Of a stretch of DNA of 64,000 bases, positions 11,001 through 19,053 are shown piece after piece; position 1 is the stretch's first letter; every line of letters begins with the position of its first letter. Origin of the DNA: Shewanella japonica. GTDB taxonomy: Bacteria; Pseudomonadota; Gammaproteobacteria; Enterobacterales; Shewanellaceae. A model generated the notes under the pieces. It saw only the letters and a program-made list of their open reading frames with translations, was not told the DNA's origin and made no database searches. A program made the position numbers and the translations under genes. The stretch covers positions 3,269,001-3,333,000 of the forward strand of contig NZ_CP020472.1 in the NCBI RefSeq assembly GCF_002075795.1, in the 5' to 3' direction.

Positions 11001-12379
11001 GTGAAACAACTCATTATGTTGGAGTGTTCTCTGATATTACTCGTCGTAAACAACAGGAAGAAGAGCTACGTAAATTAACCAATAGTGACTTACTAACTGG
11101 GTTGCCAAATCGTTCAAGCCTGCAAGTTACACTGAATAATTTGGTTAAGAAAGATATCCATCACACGTTAATGGTTTTAGATTTGGATAACTTTAAGCGA
11201 ATAAACGACTCGTTAGGGCATCAGATCGGTGATGAGTTGTTAGTTGATGTCGCCAAGCGTATTCAAAACAATGTTCCTAAGCACGTTAGTCTTTATCGAC
11301 TTGGTGGTGATGAATTTGCAATATTAGTTGATCAAAACCCTGATATCGGCTCTTGTGCTGCTATAGCATCAAGAATAATAGATTCATTAAAAGAAGAATT
11401 TAAAATTGATAGAGAGTCCTTAGTTGTTGGCCTCAGTATTGGTATTGTGCTGTATCCAGAAGATGAGCAAAATGAGCAAGCACTATTAAGAAAAGCCGAT
11501 ATTGCGATGTACCACGCGAAATCTGGCGGCGGCAATCGTTATCAGTTTTACTCAGAGTCTTTAAACCAAAATGCACTTCGTCAGTTAGAAGTTGAAAATC
11601 TCATTCGCGAAGGCTTAAAAGAAGACCTATTTGAGGTTTACTATCAACCCAAGGTCGATTTGAAAAATGATAACCTTGTTGGAATGGAAGCACTGGTTCG
11701 CTTAGTTCACCCAGACTTTGGCGTTATCTCTCCCAACGAATTTATTCCATTAGCAGAAGAAAATGGGTTGATTGTTGAGATTGGTGACTTAGTGCTCAGA
11801 AAAGCCTGCTTTGCAGCTCAAAAATGGCGTGAACAAGGCATCTTCACAGGCCGTGTCGCAATTAATCTATCTTCTAGGCAGTTTGCCCTACCAGATCTGC
11901 AACAACGCATTTCAACAGTATTACAGCTAACTAAATTACCCGCTTGTCATTTAGAGCTAGAGATCACTGAAAGCACCATTATCAAAAACCCTGAAAATGC
12001 TATCAAAGTCATGAATCAACTTTCTAAAATGGGCGTGACCTTGGCACTTGATGATTTTGGTACTGGTTATTCCTCTTTGTCTTATTTAAAACGATTCCCG
12101 ATCCACTGTCTAAAAATTGACAAGTCATTTGTCGATGATATTAGTAAATCAGATCGCGATCTTAAAATGGTCGACAGTATTATTACCATTGCTCATAACA
12201 TGGGGCTATCAGTCGTTGGTGAAGGTGTCGAGGACGATGCCCAACTCAATATACTCAAAGCACTCAAGTGTGAAGAGATACAAGGCTACATATTCAGTAA
12301 ACCTGTTCCAGAAAAAGATTTTACTGAATTACTCAATATCAATTTCGATAAACAGGAATTAAAAGCACTACAAAGTTAA
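8090..12379 (+). CDS. beta-propeller sensor diguanylate cyclase/phosphodiesterase (PAS-PAS-GGDEF-EAL)
   Basis: A 1429-residue membrane receptor. A signal-peptide-like N-terminus (to about residue 24) leads to a long periplasmic region of regulator-propeller repeats, a Y_Y_Y domain (about 640-710), one membrane helix near 715-740, two PAS domains, a GGDEF domain and an EAL domain. GGDEF at 1072-1076 is intact, but no RxxD inhibitory site precedes it. The EAL domain keeps EAL (1200), the DDFGTGYSS loop, KID and the GEGVE segment, so both synthesis and breakdown of cyclic di-GMP look possible. Propeller/Y_Y_Y receptors usually sense extracytoplasmic ligands such as glycans. It lies just upstream of the repeat-protein gene. 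Confidence 0.93.
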   Translation: MQLLRRLLICTTLLIQSFLGLALADSGTNYDLTLSTEVYNTEDGLSQVTVTSIAEDAEGFVWLGTVNGLNRFDGTNFKHFFAEDLNSKLPSSFIKSLFIDKNNRLIVGTDSGLALYRGDKETFEPVIIDNQPITQSIWSISALSKGLVVGLDNKIIILNEDLTRAMWDFQSEVLQEVKKVIEVNGSLYIRNYNGIVFKLEEDQLTTVAFESNDIGIISDKLIISTQEGLFSIINNKKEKISDEIMTYLEPSISGNELTSIIDSDIVRINSENVIKKIGFIEQDAARKRPYIKETKSSIFITDVNLGVIKIDRNRNLIKSSKFITDNIWAITQTEENIYLATDSFEIRVLDKSLQYSHSISIKNASGPKSIKVLNKHLYTGNITGLTITDLETLETSKILERHISNVQLSEDKTKLYASTINGKIFVIEGDEVIETLTTGERYPIFDLVERDSALWVATQGGLFKITNGNSEKIYSESMVTTLKFDENYLYFGTRNSLLQLEIISNQLKEIFKHNKLVYSIELFNNFLVSSSAMELNITNKTNFKNLKLSSRNGAQGDYNSLASIRLDDYSLFGGAKGLSIVNPNEIYNEILISGSTDVALIDFSLFNVSEKVGGDILQQPINKQENITLKYSDYPFTFTFVTPGQDLDEFEFFYQMQGLNDSWLPSQYINSATYTNLSAGVYQFNVYAINKLSGKQGKTKSITVTVTPPWYYSFEAKLAYTLLFLLFLLVVSKILLRRREIQKQIALSEERLKLSLWGSGDEMWDWDIETGEIYRSNIWGTLEFPQDGRRSGKPGEESNIHPLDQHRVKTALNDHFKGLTDHFEVTYRVKSREDLWMWILDRAKIVERDHKENPVRMTGTIKNINNLKQTEEQLRLFERAIENISEGMFILDEKYRFVEVNDACCVLTAQPREEFIGQLFTFGRYPESYSNQVHASLSQQGCWSNELEADRGDGSHFLMELTVDAIYNEQGETTHYVGVFSDITRRKQQEEELRKLTNSDLLTGLPNRSSLQVTLNNLVKKDIHHTLMVLDLDNFKRINDSLGHQIGDELLVDVAKRIQNNVPKHVSLYRLGGDEFAILVDQNPDIGSCAAIASRIIDSLKEEFKIDRESLVVGLSIGIVLYPEDEQNEQALLRKADIAMYHAKSGGGNRYQFYSESLNQNALRQLEVENLIREGLKEDLFEVYYQPKVDLKNDNLVGMEALVRLVHPDFGVISPNEFIPLAEENGLIVEIGDLVLRKACFAAQKWREQGIFTGRVAINLSSRQFALPDLQQRISTVLQLTKLPACHLELEITESTIIKNPENAIKVMNQLSKMGVTLALDDFGTGYSSLSYLKRFPIHCLKIDKSFVDDISKSDRDLKMVDSIITIAHNMGLSVVGEGVEDDAQLNILKALKCEEIQGYIFSKPVPEKDFTELLNINFDKQELKALQS

Positions 12380-12382
12380 CAT

Positions 12383-12398
12383 TGGCACAACAAGTGCA
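12383..12398 (+). promoter_or_regulatory. possible sigma-54 (RpoN) promoter for the repeat-protein gene
   Basis: TGGCACAACAAGTGCA starts four bases after the sensor stop codon. It has GG and GC separated by ten bases, as required at -24/-12, and differs from the TGGCAC-N5-TTGC consensus at one base. The start of transcription would be near 12409, giving a leader of about 50 bases. Confidence 0.45.
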
Positions 12399-12403
12399 AC
12401 TAG

Positions 12404-12448
12404 CAGTTCAGACGTCAAATAAAAAACTTTTTTATTAACCCTGAACTG
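12404..12448. promoter_or_regulatory. inverted repeat in the leader of the repeat-protein gene
   Basis: Perfect 8-base arms, CAGTTCAG (12404-12411) and CTGAACTG (12441-12448), enclose an A/T-rich 29-base loop. The right arm ends directly before the GAGAG ribosome site of the repeat gene, so folding could affect translation or mark an operator. Confidence 0.4.
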
Positions 12449-12461
12449 AGAGATTAATACA

Positions 12462-13586
12462 ATGATTAACGGAATTATCATAGCTGCACTTTTAACTTCT
12501 ACTTCTACTGCCGCTAATATGACAATGGAAGTTTCACAGTCAATTGAGTCAAATAACAATTACATTGTTGGTCTACCTAATATCAAGTTTATTGACACGC
12601 AAGTCGCTGGCCTACCGAATATTAAGTTTGTAGACACACAAGTTGCTGGTTTACCAAACATCAAGTTTGTTGATACCCAAGTTGCTGGTCTACCAAACAT
12701 CAAGTTTGTTGATACCCAAGTTGCTGGTTTACCAAACATCAAGTTTGTTGATACCCAAGTCGCTGGTCTGCCAAACATCAAGTTTGTAGACACACAAGTC
12801 GCTGGCCTACCGAACATCAAGTTTGTAGATACACAAGTTGCTGGTTTACCAAACATTAAGTTTGTTGATACCCAAGTTGCTGGTTTACCAAACATCAAGT
12901 TTGTTGATACCCAAGTTGCTGGTCTACCAAACATCAAGTTTGTTGATACCCAAGTTGCTGGTTTACCAAACATCAAGTTTGTTGATACCCAAGTTGCTGG
13001 TCTACCAAACATCAAGTTTGTAGATACACAAGTTGCTGGTTTACCAAACATCAAGTTTGTTGATACCCAAGTTGCTGGTCTACCAAACATTAAGTTTGTT
13101 GATACACAAGTTGCTGGTCTACCAAACATCAAGTTTGTAGATACCCAAGTTGCTGGTTTACCAAACATCAAGTTTGTTGATACTCAAGTTGCTGGTCTAC
13201 CAAACATCAAGTTTGTAGATACACAAGTCGCTGGCCTGCCAAACATCAAGCTTGTTGATAACCAAGTTGCTGGTCTACCAAACATCAAGTTTGTAGACAC
13301 ACAAGTCGCTGGCCTACCGAACATCAAGTTTACTGAAACACAAGTTGCTGGCCTGCCAAACATCAAGTTTGTAGACACACAAGTCGCTGGCCTACCGAAC
13401 ATCAAGTTTGTAGACACACAAGTTGCTGGTCTACCAAACATCAAGTTTGTAGACACACAAGTCGCTGGCCTACCAAATATCAAGTTTACTGAAACACAAG
13501 TCGCTGGCCTACCAAACATCAAGTTTACTGAAACACAAGTCGCTGGCCTGCCAAACATTAAGTTCAGCAACTCAAGCATCGCTTAG
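12462..13586 (+). CDS. tandem 13-residue repeat protein of unknown function (26 repeats)
   Basis: A 374-residue protein I do not recognise. Residues 1-34 form a short hydrophobic, signal-like N-terminus (MINGIIIAALL, then a Ser/Thr/Ala patch) that lacks the usual positive charge. An in-frame TGA four codons upstream excludes a longer start. Residues 35-372 are 26 copies of a unit of consensus VAGLPNIKFVDTQ; GLPNIK never varies, while positions 9-13 show F/L, V/I/T/S, D/E/N, T/N/S and Q/S. The protein ends IA. Each unit has one Lys and one acidic residue, a GLPN turn and a nine-residue strand-like stretch, which suggests a beta-rich or amyloid-like fibre, but that is inference. It is followed by a coupled 38-codon gene. 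Confidence 0.85.
   Translation: MINGIIIAALLTSTSTAANMTMEVSQSIESNNNYIVGLPNIKFIDTQVAGLPNIKFVDTQVAGLPNIKFVDTQVAGLPNIKFVDTQVAGLPNIKFVDTQVAGLPNIKFVDTQVAGLPNIKFVDTQVAGLPNIKFVDTQVAGLPNIKFVDTQVAGLPNIKFVDTQVAGLPNIKFVDTQVAGLPNIKFVDTQVAGLPNIKFVDTQVAGLPNIKFVDTQVAGLPNIKFVDTQVAGLPNIKFVDTQVAGLPNIKFVDTQVAGLPNIKLVDNQVAGLPNIKFVDTQVAGLPNIKFTETQVAGLPNIKFVDTQVAGLPNIKFVDTQVAGLPNIKFVDTQVAGLPNIKFTETQVAGLPNIKFTETQVAGLPNIKFSNSSIA
12564..13577 (+). repeat. 26 x 39-bp in-frame tandem coding repeat
   Basis: The DNA unit is 39 bases throughout, with no indels, so the reading frame is kept. Units differ mainly at synonymous positions (for example GTTGCTGGT against GTCGCTGGC), while the encoded core is constant. Unit 18 (from 13227) reads LVDNQ at its end, three later units read FTETQ, and the last reads FSNSS. 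Copy number is expected to vary between strains by slippage or recombination. Confidence 0.97.
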
Positions 13587-13596
13587 GAGATTCATT

Positions 13597-13713
13597 ATGT
13601 TTAATTCTTTAAAGAAAGTACTTGGCATTGCGAAACCACAACGTAAAAGAGTTAAGTTGCCAGAAGGGCTAGAGCACTTAGAAGTGATTCCAGCAAAAGC
13701 TTGGTGGAGCTAA
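13597..13713 (+). CDS. 38-residue basic peptide coupled to the repeat protein
   Basis: A short gene read directly from the sequence. Its AGGAG ribosome site (13585-13589) overlaps the TAG stop of the repeat gene and lies seven bases before the ATG, an arrangement typical of translational coupling. The peptide starts MFNSLKKVLGIAKPQRKR, so its first half is basic and possibly amphipathic. A short acidic segment follows (LPEGLEHLEV), and it ends PAKAWWS. No membrane helix or signal peptide is seen. A strong terminator begins 30 bases after its stop, so it is the last gene of the unit. I do not recognise a family; a chaperone, secretion tag or accessory role for the repeat protein would be guesswork. 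Confidence 0.7.
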   Translation: MFNSLKKVLGIAKPQRKRVKLPEGLEHLEVIPAKAWWS

Positions 13714-13743
13714 TACTGCAATTAGCCACTTCATACAGACAAT

Positions 13744-13772
13744 AAAAAAGGGAGCTTACGCTCCCTTTTTTT
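13744..13772. terminator. strong bidirectional terminator
   Basis: GGGAGC-TTAC-GCTCCC flanked by A6 on the left and T7 on the right. It ends the repeat-protein/peptide unit on the plus strand and serves the small minus-strand gene that starts at 13987. Confidence 0.92.
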
Positions 13773-13786
13773 AGATCTACATCTAT

Positions 13787-13987
13787 TTAAAATGAACGTT
13801 TATGTTCATTTGGGTTAGATATCTTCTTGGTTAATAAATACTTATGACTATTGAATAATGGATAAGCAAGCGGCCCCATAAGCATTCCAGCTACAGACCA
13901 TCTTTTAACAGCCATCCCATTAACAAAAGCTTGATTACCTAGAAAATATCCTGATAAACACGAAATCAACAAGAGTAGAAATATCAC
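13787..13987 (-). CDS. small membrane protein, unknown function
   Basis: A 66-residue protein on the minus strand. The GTG start is supported by GAGG six bases upstream, and the shared terminator lies just after its stop, so I take it as a real gene. The first ~18 residues are strongly hydrophobic (IFLLLLISCLSGYFLG), and a second moderately hydrophobic stretch (AGMLMGPLAYPLF) follows after a short basic loop. The C-terminus is basic. It resembles small inner-membrane proteins with two helices; I recognise no family. It is convergent with the repeat-protein unit. Confidence 0.6.
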   Translation of the reverse strand: MIFLLLLISCLSGYFLGNQAFVNGMAVKRWSVAGMLMGPLAYPLFNSHKYLLTKKISNPNEHKRSF

Positions 13988-14185
13988 TGAAACCTCAATA
14001 ATTTATTCAGTTAACAACATTCCATTTTTTAATTCTTTATCAGCTATCTCACCCTGCCAATAACGGCGATATTATAACCAAGAACTAAGCTGTTAGCTAT
14101 AAGAGTAGCAAATAAGACTATTATACTGGAAAGTAAAAAATAGACGTATAGGCTATTTATTAGGCTAAAATATGCCACTTTAGAA

Positions 14186-14213
14186 TGAAAAAGCGGCAAC
14201 ATGTTGCCGCTTT
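14186..14213 (-). terminator. fadIJ terminator
   Basis: An exact inverted repeat (AAAGCGGCAAC / GTTGCCGCTTT) around AT. On the minus strand it is followed by TTC after a run of T, as expected for a terminator about 35 bases beyond the fadJ stop. Confidence 0.85.
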
Positions 14214-14248
14214 GTTAATTTGAATCAGCCATAAAGTATGACTTACGA

Positions 14249-16369
14249 CTAATAGAAAGTGCTGCCTGACTCAGCCATGTTGACCAACCTTTCACAAGGT
14301 TCAAATCTATCGCCATGTTGTTGTTGATACTGACGTAATTTTGACACTAAGTTAGCGATTCCCATACTGTCCATGTATTTAAATGGACCGCCTAAGAAAG
14401 GTGGGAATCCAATCCCGAAGATTGCGCCAATATCACCATCTCGAGCACTGGCAATAATACCCTCATCTAAACAGCGAACGGCCTCATTGAGCATTTGGAC
14501 CACGCAGCGCATGGCAATATCACTACCCGAACCAGTAGATTGATTATTGACACCAAGTACCTGATAAACGGACTCATCAACCAATTTAGCTTTAGACTTC
14601 TTATTACCATATTGATAAAAGCCCTTGCCATTTTTACGACCTTTTCGATCGTCTGCTAACAACTTGTCAAACGCATCTGGGGCTTTGAACCTTTCACCTA
14701 ACTCTTGGGTTAAGATCGGCGCAATTTTAGCTCCAACATCTATTCCGACTTCATCTAATAATGTAATGGGTCCCACTGGGAAACCAAATTTTACGAGGGC
14801 TTTATCTAAACTTTCTACTTTTTCGCCAGACAATAAAACTTGAGCGGCTTCATTCATGTATAAAGCAAGAATACGGTTCACATAGAAACCCGCACCGTCT
14901 TGAACAACAATCGGGGTTTTGCCTTGCTTACGCGCAAATGCAACCGTAGTTGCAATCGTCTCTGGTGATGTCGTTTTATGGGCAATCACCTCGACCAGCG
15001 GCATTTTTTCAACAGGTGAAAAATAATGAAGACCAATCACGTTTTCAGGACGGGAAGCTGCCTCTGCAATCTGTCCAATCGGTAACGAAGACGTATTTGA
15101 AGCGAAAATAGTATTTTCATGACATTCACGCTCAACATCTTTTACCATTTGGTGCTTAAGAGCTAAATCTTCAAAAACGGCTTCAACGACAATATCGGCA
15201 TCCTTAACACCTTTATATTCAGTCGTTGTCGTCATCAATGCCATTAAATTATCTCTAACAGCTGGAGTCATATGACGACGCTTAACGCCTTTAGCCAATA
15301 ATTTATAAGCATAAGCTAACGCGTTACTTAACCCTTTTTCATTAATGTCTTTCACACGTGCAGGGATTTTAGCTTTAGTCGTTGTCACAGAAGCAATACC
15401 GCCTCCCATCAAACCACCACCGATAACTAAGGCTTTATTAACCTTACGCGGCTCAGCTCCATCGGCACCTGTTTCTTTTTTCATTTCTGTCGTAGCAAAG
15501 AAAATGCTGCGAAGTGCTTCAGACTCTGATGACATGACTAATTCGGCAAAATGACTGGCTTCAACTTCAAGCCCTTTAATCATGCCTTTGTTCATGCCTT
15601 GTTTAACACAGTCAATAATTTTGGCTGGCGCTGGGTAATTACCTTGGGTCTTTTTAAGGACTTGTTTTGCAGCTTGATCAAAAATGATATCGCGAGTTGC
15701 GCTTGTTGATTCAAGCACCTTATTTAATGCACTTTTCTTAGCGACTTTTGCTGCGGACTTACCTTTTTTAGCCATTGAAATAGCAGTTTCTAATAAAATA
15801 GGCTCAGGTACTACGTCATCAACCAGTGCCATTTTAAGCGCTTGTTTAGGGCGAATTTGTTTGCCTGTTAGCATCATATCAAGTGCAGTGGTAATACCGA
15901 CTTTTCTCGGTAAACGTTGTGTTCCCCCACCACCAGGCAGTAAACCAAGTTGCACTTCCGGCACACCCATGATGGTTTTTTTGTCATCAGTACAAACACG
16001 TAAATGACACGCTAACGCTAACTCTAAACCGCCACCTAGACATGCACCATTGATAGCTGCTACGACAGGAATCGATAAATTTTCAAGCTCATTGAATACA
16101 ACATGCCCTTGCTGAGACAACTCTTTAGCAGCTGCAACGCTGGTGCATGCATCTAACATGCTGATATCTGCACCAGCAACAAATGAGTCAGCTTTACCCG
16201 AGATAACCACAAGCCCTTTCACACTGGCATCATGTTTGATTTCAGCTAGTATTTCGCTGATTTCAGGACCAAATTCTGCTTTTAAGGTGTTCATGGTTTC
16301 ACCAGGAACATCCATTGTTAACACTGCAATTCCGTCTTCGCGGCGAGATAAATTAAATGTCTTTTCCAT
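14249..16369 (-). CDS. fadJ: fatty acid oxidation complex subunit alpha FadJ
   Basis: A 706-residue bifunctional enzyme: enoyl-CoA hydratase and 3-hydroxyacyl-CoA dehydrogenase of beta-oxidation, the partner of FadI. The N-terminal crotonase domain (about 1-190) has GGGLELALACH and the second catalytic glutamate in VPEVQLG. The NAD-binding fold follows (IGGGLMGGGIA, near 312), then the dehydrogenase catalytic segment with LHYFSPVEKMPLVEV, and the paired C-terminal domains. I start at the ATG at 16369, preceded by GGAG within the end of fadI, and not at an upstream in-frame ATG that would add 18 unrelated residues read from fadI. It lies five bases after fadI. Confidence 0.95.
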   Translation of the reverse strand: MEKTFNLSRREDGIAVLTMDVPGETMNTLKAEFGPEISEILAEIKHDASVKGLVVISGKADSFVAGADISMLDACTSVAAAKELSQQGHVVFNELENLSIPVVAAINGACLGGGLELALACHLRVCTDDKKTIMGVPEVQLGLLPGGGGTQRLPRKVGITTALDMMLTGKQIRPKQALKMALVDDVVPEPILLETAISMAKKGKSAAKVAKKSALNKVLESTSATRDIIFDQAAKQVLKKTQGNYPAPAKIIDCVKQGMNKGMIKGLEVEASHFAELVMSSESEALRSIFFATTEMKKETGADGAEPRKVNKALVIGGGLMGGGIASVTTTKAKIPARVKDINEKGLSNALAYAYKLLAKGVKRRHMTPAVRDNLMALMTTTTEYKGVKDADIVVEAVFEDLALKHQMVKDVERECHENTIFASNTSSLPIGQIAEAASRPENVIGLHYFSPVEKMPLVEVIAHKTTSPETIATTVAFARKQGKTPIVVQDGAGFYVNRILALYMNEAAQVLLSGEKVESLDKALVKFGFPVGPITLLDEVGIDVGAKIAPILTQELGERFKAPDAFDKLLADDRKGRKNGKGFYQYGNKKSKAKLVDESVYQVLGVNNQSTGSGSDIAMRCVVQMLNEAVRCLDEGIIASARDGDIGAIFGIGFPPFLGGPFKYMDSMGIANLVSKLRQYQQQHGDRFEPCERLVNMAESGSTFY

Positions 16370-16374
16370 CAGAA

Positions 16375-17685
16375 TTACTCCACTTCTACAATCATTGCTG
16401 CGCCAAGACCACCAGCAGCACATGCTGTAGCCAAACCAGTACCACCGCCACGACGTTTAAGTTCACGACATACTTGGGTAATTAAACGTGTTCCTGTTGC
16501 TGCAAATGGATGTCCATAAGCAAGAGAACCACCTAATACATTAAACTTGCTCATATCAATCTCACCAATGGCGCGATTTCTACCTAGCTTTTCTTCCGCA
16601 AATTTCTTAGAACCAAACATTTGCATATTGGCTAATGTTTGTGCTGCAAATGCTTCATGCATTTCAATTAATGTTAAATCTTCTAACTCCATGCCAGCAC
16701 GCTTTAGTGCTAATGGTGTTGCGTATGAAGGTCCCATCAACATGTCTTGCCACACATCAATTGCAGTAAATGCATAACTTTTAATATAACCGATAGGCTC
16801 GTAACCCAATGCTTTAGCACGGCCTTCGCTCATTAGAATAACGGCAGAAGCGCCGTCGGTTAATGGTGTACTGTTTGCAGCTGTTACAGAGCCGTGTTTA
16901 CGGTCAAAGGCTGGACGTAATTTGGCATAAGACTCTAATACTGAGTTTTCACGAATATTATTATCACGATCAATAAACTGCTTGTAAGGAGGAACATGGG
17001 CTGTCATTACCTCATCAGCAAGATTACCTGAATTCCATGTTTCAGTTGCAAGCGTATGAGAACGGTGTGCTAGCGCATCTTGATCAGCTCGGCTAATACC
17101 GTATGTTTTTGCCATTTGTTCAGCTGTTTGGCCCATTGATAACCCAGTTGAGTACTCAGCAACCGCCGGAGGTACTGGCATTAAGTCTTTTAAACCGAGT
17201 CGACGTGCAATGGCAAACTTTTGTTTAAAGGTACGTGCTTTATTTAAATCAACTAAGGCATGTGCCAGTTTTTTTGAAACGCCAATAGGTAAAACAGACG
17301 AAGAGTCTGCACCGCCAGCAATACCGATTTCAACATTACCAGTCATAATTGATTCAGCAACATTGACCGCTGATTGAAAACTTGTGGCACAAGCTCTAGT
17401 CACACTGTATGCATCTGTTGAGACATCCATACCCGTTCCCAGTACAATCTCACGTGCTATATTTGGCGCTGCAGGCATTTGAACAACCTGACCATATACC
17501 AGTTGCTCAATTGTTTTAGGGTCAAGTTCTGAGCGAGACAGCAATTCATTAACCACCATTTTGCCCATATCCAGTGCTGATACACCGTGAAAAGCAGTTG
17601 CTTGCTTTGCAAACGGGGTTCGAAGACCCGCCACAATAGCGATACGCTCCCCACGAGCGTTGGTTACTTGTTGTCTATCACTCAT
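16375..17685 (-). CDS. fadI: acetyl-CoA C-acyltransferase FadI (3-ketoacyl-CoA thiolase)
   Basis: Thiolase of 436 residues, the same length as E. coli FadI. It splits 3-ketoacyl-CoA with CoA to yield acetyl-CoA and a shortened acyl-CoA, acting in a complex with FadJ. The nucleophilic cysteine is C99 in TRACATS, the catalytic histidine lies in GHPFAATG near residue 390, and a second cysteine follows in TACAAGG at the C-terminus. It is the first gene of fadIJ. A FadR-like operator lies 69 bases upstream of the start codon, so repression in the absence of long-chain fatty acids is likely. Confidence 0.97.
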   Translation of the reverse strand: MSDRQQVTNARGERIAIVAGLRTPFAKQATAFHGVSALDMGKMVVNELLSRSELDPKTIEQLVYGQVVQMPAAPNIAREIVLGTGMDVSTDAYSVTRACATSFQSAVNVAESIMTGNVEIGIAGGADSSSVLPIGVSKKLAHALVDLNKARTFKQKFAIARRLGLKDLMPVPPAVAEYSTGLSMGQTAEQMAKTYGISRADQDALAHRSHTLATETWNSGNLADEVMTAHVPPYKQFIDRDNNIRENSVLESYAKLRPAFDRKHGSVTAANSTPLTDGASAVILMSEGRAKALGYEPIGYIKSYAFTAIDVWQDMLMGPSYATPLALKRAGMELEDLTLIEMHEAFAAQTLANMQMFGSKKFAEEKLGRNRAIGEIDMSKFNVLGGSLAYGHPFAATGTRLITQVCRELKRRGGGTGLATACAAGGLGAAMIVEVE

Positions 17686-17753
17686 TGTTCACCCTCTTTT
17701 AATTGTTTAGCCTTATCTGGCTTGTCAGTGAATACTTAAATTATGTCAGACAG

Positions 17754-17770
17754 ATCTGGTCTGACCATAA
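17754..17770. promoter_or_regulatory. probable FadR operator upstream of fadI
   Basis: ATCTGGTCTGACCATAA contains the exact palindrome TGGTC-T-GACCA and agrees closely with the E. coli fadB FadR site (ATCTGGTACGACCAGAT). FadR of gammaproteobacteria binds such 17-mers in front of fad genes and is released by long-chain acyl-CoA. Confidence 0.75.
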
Positions 17771-18081
17771 AAGTGTGATCTGATTCTAACTTTTAATTGC
17801 GAAGTTTTAAACATCCGTATGAAAAATAGCAGTAATTATCATCAAAATCACTGACCGAACCAATAAATAATCATTAATAATCATACAATTAAAATATAGA
17901 GCATTAACTTTAAAATATTCCTAATTTCGCTATATTTGCTCTTTCCCAATGAATAAATTCACAAAATATCACTCAGAATTAATTAAAAATGAAAATCTGT
18001 TAATGCTACTAGCCAAAGGCTAATGAAATTCATTAACATAGGTTTAATTAGATAAATTTCTGAAATTAATTGAGTATCATC
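17771..18081. other. A+T-rich divergent intergenic region (fadI / MoxR)
   Basis: A gap of about 310 bases between the FadR-like site and the MoxR start. It must hold promoters for both directions. It contains short direct repeats of ATAATCAT near 17867-17885 but no hairpin, RNA gene or open frame I can support. Confidence 0.4.
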
Positions 18082-19038
18082 ATGCCTTTGAGTCGATTTC
18101 ATTCTTTACGTGCCTATTTAGACAACGTCATTTTGGGACAACCTGTATTAACTGAAAACCTACTGATTGCATTGATTGCAGATGGACACTTATTAGTTGA
18201 GGGCCCGCCAGGTCTTGCAAAAACACGTGCTGTGAAAGCGTTATGTGATGGCGTTGAAGGTGATTTCCACCGTATTCAGTTTACTCCGGACTTATTACCT
18301 GCAGATTTAACCGGTACAGATATTTACCGTGCGCAAACAGCCACATTTGAATTTGAAGCAGGGCCTATATTCCATAACCTCATTTTGGCTGACGAAATTA
18401 ACCGTGCGCCAGCAAAAGTGCAATCGGCGTTACTTGAGGCAATGGCAGAAGGCCAAGTTACGGTGGGTAAAAACAGTTACCCCCTACCAAATTTGTTTTT
18501 AGTCATGGCAACGCAAAACCCACTTGAAAACGAAGGGACTTACCCACTTCCTGAAGCACAACTTGATCGCTTCTTGATGCATTTAAATCTGGATTATCCA
18601 AGTGCCGATACTGAGCGTGAAATTTTAAGACAATCGCGCAAAGAAGCGATTACTCAAACATTACCGACTATTGAGCCTGTCGCCCAGTCAGATGTATTTG
18701 CCGCACGTGATCAAGCCATGGAGCTTTATCTAGCAGAGCCGCTAGAAAGTTACATTGTTGAGATAATTATGGCGACACGCCAACCTGAGCGCTACAGTCC
18801 AGAGCTAGCTAAATGGTTAGAATATGGTGTCAGCCCTCGTGCTTCAATATCATTAGAGCGATGTGCTCGAGCTAGAGCGTGGCTACAAGAACGTGATTAT
18901 GTCTCACCGGAGGATATCCAAGCAGTTGCTCCGAATGTGCTAAGACACCGTTTATTATTAAGTTATCAAGCACAAGCTGAAGGAATTAATGCAGATCATG
19001 TCATTAGCCATATTTTAAGCCAAGTGGCTGTACCTTAA
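18082..19038 (+). CDS. MoxR family AAA+ ATPase
   Basis: A 318-residue AAA+ ATPase with Walker A GPPGLAKT (41-48), Walker B ILADE followed by INRAP, and a sensor segment MATQNP. MoxR proteins act as chaperone-like ATPases for proteins that carry von Willebrand A (VWA) domains. Here the next genes encode exactly such partners. I prefer the ATG at 18082, with TGAG upstream; an in-frame TTG at 18070 would add four residues without a ribosome site. First gene of a six-gene operon (MoxR-DUF58-DUF4381-BatA-BatB-BatD). Confidence 0.93.
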   Translation: MPLSRFHSLRAYLDNVILGQPVLTENLLIALIADGHLLVEGPPGLAKTRAVKALCDGVEGDFHRIQFTPDLLPADLTGTDIYRAQTATFEFEAGPIFHNLILADEINRAPAKVQSALLEAMAEGQVTVGKNSYPLPNLFLVMATQNPLENEGTYPLPEAQLDRFLMHLNLDYPSADTEREILRQSRKEAITQTLPTIEPVAQSDVFAARDQAMELYLAEPLESYIVEIIMATRQPERYSPELAKWLEYGVSPRASISLERCARARAWLQERDYVSPEDIQAVAPNVLRHRLLLSYQAQAEGINADHVISHILSQVAVP

Positions 19039-19053
19039 ATCCGGACTGCAAAG

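Noticed and set aside
12564..13577. Possible CRISPR array
   Set aside because: Units are contiguous, in frame and without unique spacers; no cas genes are nearby.
12560..13579. Long open frames on the minus strand across the repeat region
   Set aside because: They are the reverse reading of a 39-base repeat with no stop codon in that frame. They lack ribosome sites, and silent changes favour the plus-strand protein.
17867..17885. Fur-box-like ATAATCATT repeats between fadI and MoxR
   Set aside because: Agreement with the Fur consensus is poor in an A+T-rich stretch, and neither neighbour is an iron gene.
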